From Streptomyces sp. MUM 178J (GTDB lineage: Bacteria; Actinomycetota; Actinomycetes; Streptomycetales; Streptomycetaceae), in NCBI RefSeq assembly GCF_022414575.1, contig NZ_JADWYQ010000003.1:62001-126000 (forward strand): a stretch of 64,000 nt of DNA. The letters run 5' to 3'. The notes under the pieces were generated by a model, which worked only from the letters and a program-made list of their open reading frames with translations, had not been told where the DNA came from and did not search any database. Both the position numbers and the translations under genes were made by a program. Below are positions 34,048 through 42,210 of this stretch, piece by piece; position 1 is the stretch's first letter, and the number at the start of each line of letters is the position of its first letter.

Positions 34048-34494
34048 ATGCCATTGGAGTCGACAGAAGTCTGGGCGGGCTGGTACCGCGACCGACGGGG
34101 TGCCGAGGCCGTGACCATCGCGGCCTGCGCGGGTCAACTGCGCACACATATCAGGGGATCCGAGTACACGGGCGGGTCGTTCGCCGCGATAGGGCCGGCG
34201 GACGGCGGCGCCCCGCTGCCGTCCTGTGTCCTGGAGTGGGACATGCCGCTCCCGGTGCACACGCCGGACGGGGCCGTGCAGCATGCCACGCTGAGCTGTC
34301 TGCTGACACTGGGCGAGGTGCAGGCGGACGGCTCCCGGGACCGCATGGACCTCAGCCTCACCCTCCATCTCGACGGCGCGGCCTATGAGTCCGGCGTCGC
34401 GGGCGGTGACTTCGACGACGCGCTGTCGGTCCTCCGCCGCCAGCTCCCGCCCGGCACGGAGCTGGGCAGCAGCCGGGCCCCGGTGGAGGCCTGA
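34048..34494 (+). CDS. conserved hypothetical protein
   Basis: 148 aa, soluble, acidic, without signal peptide or membrane segment. The sequence is beta-rich in the middle (SCVLEWDMPLP, SLTLHLDGAAYES) and has a helical C-terminus (DFDDALSVLRRQLPPG). I do not recognise a characterised family; similar small proteins occur across Streptomyces. It is followed by a 10-bp hairpin and then the convergent snapalysin gene. Confidence 0.65.
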   Translation: MPLESTEVWAGWYRDRRGAEAVTIAACAGQLRTHIRGSEYTGGSFAAIGPADGGAPLPSCVLEWDMPLPVHTPDGAVQHATLSCLLTLGEVQADGSRDRMDLSLTLHLDGAAYESGVAGGDFDDALSVLRRQLPPGTELGSSRAPVEA

Positions 34495-34502
34495 CGGGGC
34501 TT

Positions 34503-34533
34503 CGGCCGCACCGGCCGGAGGCGGGTGCGGCCG
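34503..34533 (+). terminator. hairpin after the 148-aa gene
   Basis: CGGCCGCACC at 34503-34512 and GGTGCGGCCG at 34524-34533 with a 10-nt loop, 9 bp after the stop. The rest of the gap to 34694 has two copies of ggccgctgcccgcgaac and no gene. Confidence 0.55.
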
Positions 34534-34694
34534 CTGCCCGCGAACGGCCGCTGCCCGCGAACGGCCGGAGGCGCGAACAGCGAAGGGACGCCCCGCCGGC
34601 TGCGGCAGGACGCCCCTCGTTGCGTGGCTTTCAGTCCGGAGCCTGCACGCCGCGGCTCACGGCGGGTCCCGGTCTCTGGAAAGCCGGGTTCTCA

Positions 34695-35438
34695 TCAGAG
34701 GCGTTCCAGCGCCGCCGCCAGGCCGTTGGCCCACAGTGCGTTCACCCGGGCACGCTCACGCGCGTCCGGGTAGGCGTTCTGGCAGGACGGCCCGGGGCCG
34801 CCGCCCGACATCAGCTCGCTGCACGGGCCCGAGTAGTGGTCCGGCAGACCCAGCACATGCCCGGTCTCGTGCGAGGTGACCCGGGTCGAGTTGTAGATCT
34901 GGTTCTGCCGGTAGTCGAGGAAGATGTACCCGCGCCCATGGCCGTCCGTGCTCGCGTACGAGCCGCGCGGGTCATTGCCCTCGTAGTACGCGAAGTCCCC
35001 GCGGCCCGAGGTCTCGCGCAGCGTCACATTGCTGACAGAGCCGTTCCATATCTGCGTGCTCCGGGCAATCTGGCTGCGGAAGCTGGGCGCGCGCGAGGCG
35101 TTGTAGACGACCGTCACGGCCTGCGCTTCGGGGCTGGCGGCGCGCTTCTCGGCCACCGACTTCACGACGGCTTCGAAGAACGCCTTCGTCGCCGCGGCGT
35201 CCTCGACCGAGCCTTCGTAGGCGGCGAAGGAGGCGGCGCCGTAGGGCGCGGCGCGGTACGACTCGGAGCCGTACGACTCGGAACCGTACGACGAGGACGG
35301 GGTCGACGACGGGGACGCGGCCGCAGGGGAGTTGGCCGGATCAGTGGCAGCCGTCGCGCCCGCCGCCGGGGTGGCGCCGAGCGAGGCGGAGAGAGCGAGG
35401 CCGGCGGCGGCGACGAGTAACGATCTGAGGTGGCGCAT
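34695..35438 (-). CDS. snpA: snapalysin-type secreted metalloprotease (M7)
   Basis: 247-aa preproprotein. A signal peptide is clear ([20 protein letters not shown] then AxA near residue 28), followed by a propeptide with a Ser/Tyr/Gly repeat, then the mature domain from about residue 105. The zinc site [15 protein letters not shown] (HExxHxxGxxD) is the snapalysin hallmark, with Asp as third ligand. Two Cys near the C-terminus (SGPCSEL, PSCQNAY) form the conserved disulfide. The enzyme is a small extracellular neutral protease cleaving before aromatic residues. The divergent LysR gene is its usual activator. Confidence 0.93.
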   Translation of the reverse strand: MRHLRSLLVAAAGLALSASLGATPAAGATAATDPANSPAAASPSSTPSSSYGSESYGSESYRAAPYGAASFAAYEGSVEDAAATKAFFEAVVKSVAEKRAASPEAQAVTVVYNASRAPSFRSQIARSTQIWNGSVSNVTLRETSGRGDFAYYEGNDPRGSYASTDGHGRGYIFLDYRQNQIYNSTRVTSHETGHVLGLPDHYSGPCSELMSGGGPGPSCQNAYPDARERARVNALWANGLAAALERL

Positions 35439-35513
35439 GGGGGGCTCCTACTCGTCCGATGAACGGGTTCGGTAGCCAGAGTGTCGGGGACATGCCATGC
35501 CGTGGGAATGATG

Positions 35514-35524
35514 TCAGCAGCTGA
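35514..35524. promoter_or_regulatory. LysR-type palindrome between snpA and its regulator
   Basis: TCAGC A GCTGA is a perfect 5-1-5 palindrome within a T-N11-A frame, 75 bp upstream of snpA and 100 bp upstream of the LysR gene. It is a likely binding site for the divergent regulator. Confidence 0.5.
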
Positions 35525-35625
35525 TAACGCCAGGGCATCAGCCCCCGCCGTATGCCTCGGTGCGCCCCGCACTGCATCGACTCAGGTGTCTGGTGTGGCT
35601 GTTGGTGCGGCCCTACCCTCGGCTC

Positions 35626-36588
35626 ATGGAGCTCGAGGTGAGGCACCTCCGTGCCCTGTGCGCCATAGCCGACACCGGCAGCCTGCACAAAGCCGCCCGG
35701 CGGCTGGGGGTGAGCCAGCCGTCCCTGACGACACAGCTGCGCCGCATCGAGAACTTCCTCGGCGGCGAGCTCTTCAGCCGTGAGCGCAGCGGCTGCCGTC
35801 CCACCCCGCTGGGCCGTTCCGTGCTGATCCGGGGCCGTCCGCTGGTCGCCGAGATGAACGCCCTCGTCGCCGAGGCCAGGGCGGCTGCCGCCCGCACCGG
35901 CGGCCCCCGGCTGCGCGTCGGCTCGACCGCCAGCCGTGCGCTGCCCGGCTGGCTGCGACGGCTGCGCAAACGGCTGCCGGCCACCGACATCTCGCTCCAG
36001 ATGGACGTCTCCGCCAACGCCCTGCTGCGGATGGTGGCCGCCGGCCAGCTCGACGTCGCATTTGTGCACGAGGTGGAGGGCTGCCCGCTGCAGCGGCCGG
36101 ACGGGGTGGCCCCACGGGTCCTCGTCGAACGCGAACCGCAGTTCGTCTCCATGGCCCGCGACCACCCGGCCGCCGCCGCGCCCGTCGTTGACCTCGTCGA
36201 CCTCGCCGGGGACCGCTGGATGGTCGACCCGACCGTGGACGGAGAGTGGGACGGACTGAACCGGGTGCTCGCCGCCGCCGGGATCAACCCCCAGGTGCTG
36301 CACGGGGACTACCACACCGCCGCCTCGCTGATCGTCGTCGGCGAGGCCGTCGCACCCTGCCAGCCCACCTCAGGGCCACGCGACGACATGGCGATCCGTC
36401 CGCTGCGCGGCGACCCCCTCGCCGTCCGGCTGCTGCTGTTCACCCGCCGCCAGGGGTGCGAGGAGCTGTACACGGCGGTGTACGAGGACCTCTTCGCGGC
36501 CTACCGCGATGCCGCGCTGCGTTCGGCGGCCTACCGGTCATGGCTGGAGCGGCACGGAAGTCCGCTGCTCGACGCATCGGCGGCATGA
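35626..36588 (+). CDS. snpR: LysR-family activator of snapalysin
   Basis: 320 aa from ATG 35626. The LysR helix-turn-helix is in residues 5-65 (LRALCAIADTGSLHKAARRL, GVSQPSLTTQLRRIE, GGELFSRERSG). The effector domain begins near 90 (RLRVGSTASRALPGWLRRL). It is divergent from the snapalysin gene by 187 bp, the arrangement seen for snpA/snpR and prt regulators in several Streptomyces. It should activate the protease gene and repress itself. The inducer is unknown. Confidence 0.88.
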   Translation: MELEVRHLRALCAIADTGSLHKAARRLGVSQPSLTTQLRRIENFLGGELFSRERSGCRPTPLGRSVLIRGRPLVAEMNALVAEARAAAARTGGPRLRVGSTASRALPGWLRRLRKRLPATDISLQMDVSANALLRMVAAGQLDVAFVHEVEGCPLQRPDGVAPRVLVEREPQFVSMARDHPAAAAPVVDLVDLAGDRWMVDPTVDGEWDGLNRVLAAAGINPQVLHGDYHTAASLIVVGEAVAPCQPTSGPRDDMAIRPLRGDPLAVRLLLFTRRQGCEELYTAVYEDLFAAYRDAALRSAAYRSWLERHGSPLLDASAA

Positions 36589-36788
36589 TCGGCGCGTGGG
36601 GTATCGTTGCCGTTCCGCGCGCGTGGGCGGCTGCCCACGACCAGACACGACCTTGGAGGTGAGACCCATTACCGCAGTGGCAGGACGGGTGCTCGCCTCG
36701 CACGACGGCCGTACGGGGTCCGCCGGAGACAGGTGACCGGGAGTCCGGGAGACCGGAAGAGCGCCCTCAGGCGATCCGAAAGGCTCCG

Positions 36789-37601
36789 ATGTCCCTCTCA
36801 CCGACCTCTCCTTCCCTTCCCTCCTCCCTCGTCGCCGATTCCGTCGTCGACACCCTTCGCGCCGCAGGCTGCGTCTTCGCCGAGGACGAGGCCCGTCTGC
36901 TGCTCTCGGCCGCCGGCACCCGGACCGAACTCGCCGCACTCGTGGCGCGCCGGGCCCGCGGTGTGCCGCTCGAACACGTCCTGGGCTGGGCGGAGTTCTG
37001 CGGGCTGCGGATCGCGGTGGAACCCGGCGTCTTCGTACCGCGCCGCCGCACCGAGTTCCTCGCCCGTCAGGCGGCCGCGTCGGCCCGCCCCGGATCCGTC
37101 GTGGTCGACCTGTGCTGCGGCACGGGCGCGGTGGCCGCGGCCGTGGCCGCCGCCGTGCCGGGCGCCGAGGTGCACGCGGCGGACGTCGAACCGGCCGCGG
37201 TGCGCTGCGCCCGCCGCAATCTCGCGGCCTCGGGGGCCCGGGTGCATGAGGGCGATCTCTACGATCCCCTGCCCGCCGAACTGCGCGGACGTGTCGACGT
37301 ACTGATCGCCAACGCCCCCTATGTGCCCACGGATCACATCGGCCTGCTGCCCCCGGAGGCACGGGACCACGAACCGCTGCTCGCCCTGGACGGCGGCGCG
37401 GACGGCCTTGACGTCCAGCGCCGCGTGGCGGCGGAGGCGGCCGACTGGCTCGCCCCCGGCGGCGTGCTGCTCGTCGAGACAAGCGAGGACCAGGCCCCGT
37501 ACACCGCCCGGGCGGTCGAGCACGGCGGGCTGCTTCCCCGGGTCGCCGAGTCGGAGGAGCTGTACGCCACGGTCGTCATCGGCGCCCGTCGCGCCTGCTG
37601 A
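36789..37601 (+). CDS. HemK/PrmC-like N5-glutamine methyltransferase family protein
   Basis: 270 aa. The N-terminal helical region is followed by RRARGVPLEHVLGWAEFCGL, which resembles PrmC. The SAM-binding motif VVDLCCGTGAVAAAVAAAVPGAEVHAADV has motif I as DLCCGTG near residue 105. The catalytic NPPY motif is altered to NAPYVPT near 178. In PrmC proper, NPPY positions the Gln side chain of release factors. With the first Pro lost, this is more likely a paralogue with another target; PrmC itself is expected near prfA. A 24-bp perfect hairpin follows. Confidence 0.8.
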   Translation: MSLSPTSPSLPSSLVADSVVDTLRAAGCVFAEDEARLLLSAAGTRTELAALVARRARGVPLEHVLGWAEFCGLRIAVEPGVFVPRRRTEFLARQAAASARPGSVVVDLCCGTGAVAAAVAAAVPGAEVHAADVEPAAVRCARRNLAASGARVHEGDLYDPLPAELRGRVDVLIANAPYVPTDHIGLLPPEARDHEPLLALDGGADGLDVQRRVAAEAADWLAPGGVLLVETSEDQAPYTARAVEHGGLLPRVAESEELYATVVIGARRAC

Positions 37602-37621
37602 GCTCTCCTCGGGGAAGACGG

Positions 37622-37674
37622 CCGCACCCGGCTCCCGCACACGCGTGTGGCGCGTGTGCGGGAGCCGGGTGCGG
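37622..37674 (+). terminator. 24-bp perfect hairpin terminator
   Basis: The arm 37622-37645 and its exact complement 37651-37674 with a 5-nt loop (tgtgg) form the most stable short-loop hairpin I noticed in the window, 20 bp after the methyltransferase stop. It marks the left border of the decayed island. Confidence 0.85.
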
Positions 37675-37725
37675 GGCAGACCGACCCACCGGGACATGCC
37701 TGCCCCAACGGCTCGGGCAGTCGGT

Positions 37726-38180
37726 TCAGATGACGGTCTGGTACGACGGAGTGTCGATCGCGGTGAGCTCGCGCGGCGCGAACGGCGCCTGCCAGTTGCC
37801 GGTGCCGTGGTAGACGTACGAGTTGCCGTCCGCCGCGGTGACGAGGAGGTCGGCCCGACCGTCGACGTTCGGATCCGGACCGCCAGGTTCCCCTTCGGGA
37901 ACGTGCCCGAGTCCCCCGCACCGTCTCCGCCGGGACCTCCCGGCCCCTTCGGCTGCATCGACATCCGCACCCACCCCGTACGACAACGTCGGCCTTCAGG
38001 ACCACAACCGGCTTCGTTCTCCAGTCTGCGCCGGAGCGCATGTCGGCCAGCATCGTGCGCCGGCTCACCGTTCTCGGGCGGGAGCTGGAAGGGCCGCAGT
38101 ACGGTGGAGTCGCGCAGGCGGTACACCTGCGCGACCGACTCCAACACACGGCCGTCCGAGCGTCCTGCCCGCCGCCCACC
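37726..38180 (-). pseudogene. FG-GAP/VCBS repeat protein remnant
   Basis: The minus-strand frame ending at 37726 carries a clear FG-GAP repeat end (NVDGRADLLVTAADGNSYVY and HGTGNWQAPF, then a C-terminus of ELTAIDTPSYQTVI). Upstream the homology continues in other frames: GDSGTFPKGNLAVRI, then ADWRTKPVVVLKADVV, then VAQVYRLRDSTVLRPFQLP. At least two frameshifts are thus needed to join it, and the signal-peptide end is missing. Intact relatives are long secreted beta-propeller proteins. It is a remnant of about 150 codons. The 5' boundary is approximate. Confidence 0.6.
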
Positions 38181-38196
38181 CTCCGGAGTTGCCGAC

Positions 38197-39015
38197 GTGA
38201 CCGACCTGTCTGCTGCCCACGACGCCGCTGTCACCGACCGGGCCCGCCTGGCGGGCAGCGCCTACAACTGAGACCGGGACCTGGCGGCGCGGCAGTCGCT
38301 CTACCAGTGGCAGACGCCCTGGTACGACCTGCCCGGCCTCGTCGCCGAGCGGCTGGGAGACGTGCGCGGGCGCGTTGTGGACATCGGTTGCGGCAACGGC
38401 AGGTTCATCCAGCGGCTTCGTCAGGACCGTCCGGACCTGTCCCTGCTCGGTCTCGACATCGCTCCCGGCATCCTTGCTGGCGTCCCCGGCCCGGTCGCCG
38501 TGGCGGATGCCACGCGGCTTCCGCTGGCGGCGGGCAGCCTCGACGCCGCTCTCGCGCTCCACATGCTGTAGCACGTGCCCGACATTCCCCAGGCGGTCAG
38601 GGAGCTGGCCCGGGTCGTGGCCTGTGACGGGCTGGTGGTCGCCTCCACCAACAGCGACCGCGACAAGGCCGAACTCGACGACCTCTGGCAGCGGGCCGCC
38701 GGCGACGTCCTCGGCGTCGAGCGCGGCCCGGCCCGTATCTCGCTCAGCGCCCGCTTCTCCCTGGAGCGGGCCCCTGCCTTCCTGGGCGAGGAGTTCAGCC
38801 GCGTGGAGGTCGTCGAACTGCCGGGGACCATCACCGTCCGAGACCCCGAGCCCGTCATCGCCCACATGGCCTCCTACCGCGCCTGGGCGGACCAGCACGA
38901 CGTGCCCTTCGACACGACTATCGACCGCGCCCGCACGTTGGTGACCGACCACGTTGCCCGGCACGGGGCGTACGAGATCACCTGCCTTGGCGGCATCCTC
39001 GTTTGCCGCCGGTGA
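38197..39015 (+). pseudogene. class I SAM methyltransferase broken by two in-frame stops
   Basis: A single frame from GTG 38197 to 39015 (273 codons) encodes a methyltransferase: TDRARLAGSAYN, the SAM motif VVDIGCGNGRFIQRL, DLSLLGLDIAP, the post-motif ALALHML, then HVPDIPQAVRELARVVACDG, to the end CLGGILVCRR. It is interrupted by TGA at 38269-38271 (after AYN) and TAG at 38569-38571 (after HML, where relatives usually have an aromatic residue before HVPD). No frameshift is needed. Two independent nonsense changes in an otherwise intact frame indicate a recent pseudogene. Confidence 0.82.
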
Positions 39016-39017
39016 GC

Positions 39018-39341
39018 TCACCCCTGTGGCGGCCAGGGCCCGGTGAGCAGGCGTTGTGCCTCCTCGACGATCGGGTCCGCCAGGGATTCCCGGTCGCCGA
39101 GTCGGATCGCCGCCCGGTCGTTGTATGCCTCGGTCTTGTCGACCAGCGGTCTGAGCGCCTGCGGCTGGGCCAAAGCGCCCCACCCTTCGTACGTGATCAG
39201 GTCACCGCCGGCGCCGGGTGCCAGGCTGCCGTTCACGATCAGCAGGAGCCACCAGCGGACGGGCCCGATCTCGGTTCGGAGCATGGCCTGAAGGGCACGG
39301 GCGGCGACCAGGGTCAGTCGTGGGGTCGACGGCGTGTTCAC
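39018..39341 (-). CDS. hypothetical protein in the decayed island
   Basis: 107 aa from GTG 39341, preceded by GGCAGG. The sequence (RLTLVAARALQAMLRTEIGP, then WWLLLIVNGSLAPG) is moderately hydrophobic but has no clear membrane span or family match known to me. It ends 2 bp from the end of the broken methyltransferase. In this region it may be a foreign or decaying gene. Codon use looks ordinary for the genome. Confidence 0.5.
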   Translation of the reverse strand: MNTPSTPRLTLVAARALQAMLRTEIGPVRWWLLLIVNGSLAPGAGGDLITYEGWGALAQPQALRPLVDKTEAYNDRAAIRLGDRESLADPIVEEAQRLLTGPWPPQG

Positions 39342-39419
39342 GCCTGCCAGCGTAGTGAGCGGTACGGTTCGGCGTCCCGCGCTGCGCGGGGTCCGGGGGC
39401 GCCGGTGCGGCGGGCGTAG

Positions 39420-39587
39420 ATCCTCGGGCAGGTGTCCGCCGTCATCACGCTGCGGATCTACGCGCACCTGTGGCCGGGCGAAGAAGACCGCACCCGGGCC
39501 GTCATGGACGCCGTGCTCGGCGGCCCGCGGACCGGGTGCGGACTCGGAGACACTGCAACCAAGAAAATCGCAGGTCAGATGGCATGA
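39420..39587 (+). pseudogene. C-terminal fragment of a tyrosine site-specific integrase
   Basis: From a stop at 39417-39419 the frame reads ILGQVSAVITLRIYAHLWPG, then EEDRTRAVMDAVLGG, to the TGA at 39585-39587. This is the tail of a phage/ICE-type tyrosine recombinase: the LGH-like block, then the catalytic Tyr in IYAHLW. The Arg-His-Arg part is absent, so it is inactive. No tRNA gene or obvious att repeat is next to it. It points to a past integrative element at this site. Confidence 0.75.
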
Positions 39588-39594
39588 CCGAAGA

Positions 39595-39990
39595 TCAGGC
39601 CTTCTTGGTCTCCCAGAAGATCTTGTCGATCTGGGCGATGTAGTCCAGCGCCTTCTGGCCCGTCGCCGGGTCCGTGGACCCCTTCGCGGCGGAGAGGGAC
39701 TTCAGCGCGTCGTTCACCAGTTGGTGCAGCTCCGGGTACTTCTCGAAGTGCGGCGGCTTGAAGTAGTCGCTCCAGAGCACCGAGACATGGTGCTTGGCGA
39801 GCTCGGCGCGCTGCTCCTTGATGTCGGTGGCGCGGGCCTGGAAGTGCGGGTCCTGGTTGGCCGCCATCTTCTCCTGGATGGCCTTGACCGACTCGGCCTC
39901 GATACGGGCCTGGGCCGGGTCGTAGACGCCGCAGGGAAGGTCGCAGTGGGCGCTGACCTTCACCTTGGGCGCAAACAGGCGGGAGAGCAT
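39595..39990 (-). CDS. sodN: nickel superoxide dismutase
   Basis: 131 aa. After a 14-residue propeptide (MLSRLFAPKVKVSA) comes HCDLPCGVYDPAQARIEAES, the nickel hook in which His1, Cys2 and Cys6 of the mature enzyme bind Ni. The remainder is a four-helix bundle (FKPPHFEKYPELHQLVNDAL). The mature enzyme is a cytosolic hexamer that dismutes superoxide. Removal of the propeptide needs the SodX protease encoded divergently 194 bp away. Nickel-dependent regulation is known in Streptomyces; I did not see a clear Nur box by eye. Confidence 0.97.
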   Translation of the reverse strand: MLSRLFAPKVKVSAHCDLPCGVYDPAQARIEAESVKAIQEKMAANQDPHFQARATDIKEQRAELAKHHVSVLWSDYFKPPHFEKYPELHQLVNDALKSLSAAKGSTDPATGQKALDYIAQIDKIFWETKKA

Positions 39991-40184
39991 TGAGCTGTCC
40001 TTCCTCGTGATCGTCTTCTCAGGTGGGACATTACTCCGTGAGAGACGTGTTTTCGCGAGTGCCCCCCAGGGCTTAGGACGAAAGTCCAGGGTGAGTATGG
40101 GACTGGTAGGGGAATCCCCCCACGCCCGCCGGGGGCGGACGGGGAACGGCATACCGGGGGAGTCGAGGGACTCGGAGGCAGCTG

Positions 40185-40604
40185 ATGACTGAGCAGGGGC
40201 GGGAGCCGAAAGCGCCGTTCGGGGTGGCGGAGGTGACGGGGCCCTCCATGGTGCCCACGCTGTACCACGGCGATCAGCTCCTGGTGCACTACGGCGCGGC
40301 GGTGCGGCCCGGCGACGTCGCGGTGCTGTGCCATCCGCTCCAGCAGGATCTGCTGATCGTCAAGCGGCTGGTCGAACGGCGCCCGGACGGGTGGTGGGTG
40401 CTCGGGGACAATCCGGGCGCGGAGGGCGACAGCAGGCTCTTCGGCAGCGTGCCCGAGGAGTTGGTGCTCGGGCGGGTGCGCGGGCGGTACCGGCCGCGGC
40501 CGGCTGGTCAGCGTTCGGTGCGGGCGCTGCTCTCCTGGGGCTTCTCCGCGGTGCGGCCGGTCTTCTGCGATCGCTCGGCCTCCAGGCGTTTGCGGGCGCG
40601 GTAG
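40185..40604 (+). CDS. sodX: Ni-SOD maturation protease SodX (S26 signal peptidase-like)
   Basis: 139 aa, ATG 40185 with CGGAGG upstream. S26 peptidase motifs: the catalytic Ser in TGPSMVPTL near residue 21, the Lys in DLLIVKRLV near 62, and GDNPGAEGDSR near 80. There is no membrane anchor, which fits a soluble processing protease that removes the SodN propeptide to expose the nickel-binding His. It is divergent from sodN. The last 97 bp overlap the 3' end of the convergent CGNR gene; the usual S26 core ends before this overlap, so the basic C-terminal tail may be an extension. Confidence 0.93.
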   Translation: MTEQGREPKAPFGVAEVTGPSMVPTLYHGDQLLVHYGAAVRPGDVAVLCHPLQQDLLIVKRLVERRPDGWWVLGDNPGAEGDSRLFGSVPEELVLGRVRGRYRPRPAGQRSVRALLSWGFSAVRPVFCDRSASRRLRAR

Positions 40605-41137
40605 GCGGCGACGTTGGCTCGGGTCGCGCAGCGGTCCGAGCAGTAGCGGCGGGACCGGTTGGTGGAGGTGTCGAGGTAGGCGTTGCGGCACGGTGGCGCC
40701 TGGCACAGGCCCAGCCGGTCGACCCCGTACTCCGTCAGATGGAAGGCCAGCCCCATGGCGGCGATGGCGGCGTAGCCGGCGGTGGCGTTGGACGGGTGTT
40801 CCGCCAGGTGCATGTGCCAGCGAGGGCGGCCCTCGTCGTCCAGACGGTCGTGGCCGGAGATCTGGGGGCTCACGGGGAACTCCATCAGCAGGGAGTTCAG
40901 CAGGTCCACGGCATGGGCCTGGTCGCCGGAGTCCGCGGCCGTGAAGACCGCGCGCAGCCTGCCGCGCACCGAACGGAACCGGGACACATCCGCGTCCGTG
41001 GCGCGCCGCGCCGTCTGGGACGACCCGCCGAAGAGCGCCCGGACGGCCTCGACCGACGTCAGGCTGTCCCTGTTGCGCGCCGGCTCCTCGGTGTTGACCA
41101 GACGCACGGCGTAGTCCGAGTAATAAGCCAGTTCCAC
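40508..41137 (-). CDS. CGNR zinc-finger (ABATE domain) regulator
   Basis: 209 aa. The N-terminal part is an ABATE-like domain (YSDYAVRLVNTEEP, SGDQAHAVDLLNSLLMEFPV). The C-terminal zinc finger reads CQAPPCRNAYLDTSTNRSRR then YCSDRCATRANVAAYRARKR: paired Cys with the CGNR-like signature (here DRCATRANV) and a basic helix for nucleic acid binding. The ligand and targets are unknown; the family is a predicted stress-linked transcriptional regulator. It is divergent from a methyltransferase gene (92 bp) and overlaps the 3' end of sodX by 97 bp on the other strand. Confidence 0.85.
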   Translation of the reverse strand: MELAYYSDYAVRLVNTEEPARNRDSLTSVEAVRALFGGSSQTARRATDADVSRFRSVRGRLRAVFTAADSGDQAHAVDLLNSLLMEFPVSPQISGHDRLDDEGRPRWHMHLAEHPSNATAGYAAIAAMGLAFHLTEYGVDRLGLCQAPPCRNAYLDTSTNRSRRYCSDRCATRANVAAYRARKRLEAERSQKTGRTAEKPQESSARTER

Positions 41138-41229
41138 TTGTAGTCCTTACGGCGGCGGTCTAATGTCAGGGTAATAGATGGTTCTGATTCGAGGGTATTA
41201 CGCACCGCATTGCGATTCGGAGGGATCCC

Positions 41230-41997
41230 ATGTCCGAGACGGTCACCGGCAAGGACGCCGACTGGCAGGCCTGGCAGAAGAGCTGGGACCGCCAGCAGGA
41301 GTGGTACATGCCCGACCGAGAGGAGCGGTTCCGCACCATGCTCGACATGGTCGAGGCCATGGTGGGTCCCGAACCCCGGGTGTTGGACCTCGCGTGCGGC
41401 ACGGGAAGTATCACGGACCGGCTGCTCGCACGGTTCCCAAAAGCGGTGAGCACCGGCGTCGACCTCGACCCCGCGCTGCTGGCCATCGCCCGCGGCCACT
41501 TCGCGGGCGACGACCGCGTCACGCTCGTCACCGCCGACCTCAAAGACCCCGAATGGGTGACGCGGCTGCCTCATGACTCGTACGACGCCGTTCTCACCGC
41601 GACCGCCCTGCACTGGCTGCACTGCGAACCGCTCGCCGCGCTGTACGGGCAGCTCGCCGGCCTGGTGCGGGAGGGCGGCGTCCTGATGAACGCCGACCAT
41701 ATGGTCGACCCCGCCACGCCCCGCATCAACGCCGCCGAGCGTGCCCACCGGCATGCCCGGATGGACCGCGCCAAGGCGGCGGGAGTCCTCGGCTGGAGCG
41801 AGTGGTGGCAGCTGGCGGCCCGGGACCCGCACCTCGCCGGACCCACCGCGGAACGCTTCGAGATCTACGGGGAGCACGCCGACGGCGACACCCCCTCGCC
41901 GCAGTGGCACGCGGAGGCGCTGCGTACGGCGGGCTTCGCCGAGGCCCGGGCCGTATGGGCCTCGCCCAGTGACACGCTGATGCTCGCGGTCAGATAG
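41230..41997 (+). CDS. class I SAM-dependent methyltransferase
   Basis: 255 aa. Motif I is RVLDLACGTGSITDRL near residue 50, then a typical acidic turn (GVDLDPALLAIARGHF) and TADLKDPEW near 100. The segment after motif IV, TALHWLHCEPLAALYGQLA, and GGVLMNADHM are common to small-molecule methyltransferases (methyltransferase type 11/25). No targeting signal. The substrate is unknown. Expression may be linked to the divergent CGNR regulator with which it shares a 92-bp promoter region. Confidence 0.83.
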   Translation: MSETVTGKDADWQAWQKSWDRQQEWYMPDREERFRTMLDMVEAMVGPEPRVLDLACGTGSITDRLLARFPKAVSTGVDLDPALLAIARGHFAGDDRVTLVTADLKDPEWVTRLPHDSYDAVLTATALHWLHCEPLAALYGQLAGLVREGGVLMNADHMVDPATPRINAAERAHRHARMDRAKAAGVLGWSEWWQLAARDPHLAGPTAERFEIYGEHADGDTPSPQWHAEALRTAGFAEARAVWASPSDTLMLAVR

Positions 41998-42153
41998 CCG
42001 CCGGGGGCAGGCAGACGCTCGGGGGCAGGCAGCCGTTTGCGGCCGGGCGGACGCTCGCGGCCGGGCAGACGCCCGCCGTCGGGCAGTGGGGCCGTCGGGC
42101 CGTCGGATGGCGGGGCGGCGGGACGAGCGGCGGCCCGCTCCGGATACGGCAGA

Positions 42154-42186
42154 GGGCGGACGGGGACCGGCAGTCCCCGTCCGCCC
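42154..42186. terminator. bidirectional hairpin terminator
   Basis: A perfect 14-bp stem, GGGCGGACGGGGAC at 42154-42167 and its complement at 42173-42186 with a 5-nt loop (cggca), lies between convergent genes. The preceding 42000-42120 stretch has degenerate gggcagacgc repeats. Confidence 0.82.
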
Positions 42187-42210
42187 GGCGCCTTCATGAA
42201 CCTCGGTCCG

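Noticed and set aside
36668..36736. Possible leader peptide after GGAGGTGAGACCC, starting with ATT or GTG before the PrmC-like gene
   Set aside because: A good Shine-Dalgarno is present, but only about 20 codons follow, with no conserved feature I know; the evidence was too thin for a gene call.
38197..39015. TGA/TAG read as selenocysteine or pyrrolysine codons
   Set aside because: Two different stops in a methyltransferase without Cys or special residues at those positions, no recoding hairpin seen, and an adjacent decayed region; pseudogene is simpler.
39420..39587. Functional integrase or small mobile element
   Set aside because: Only the terminal ~55 residues remain; the catalytic Arg/His residues and any att core or tRNA are missing.
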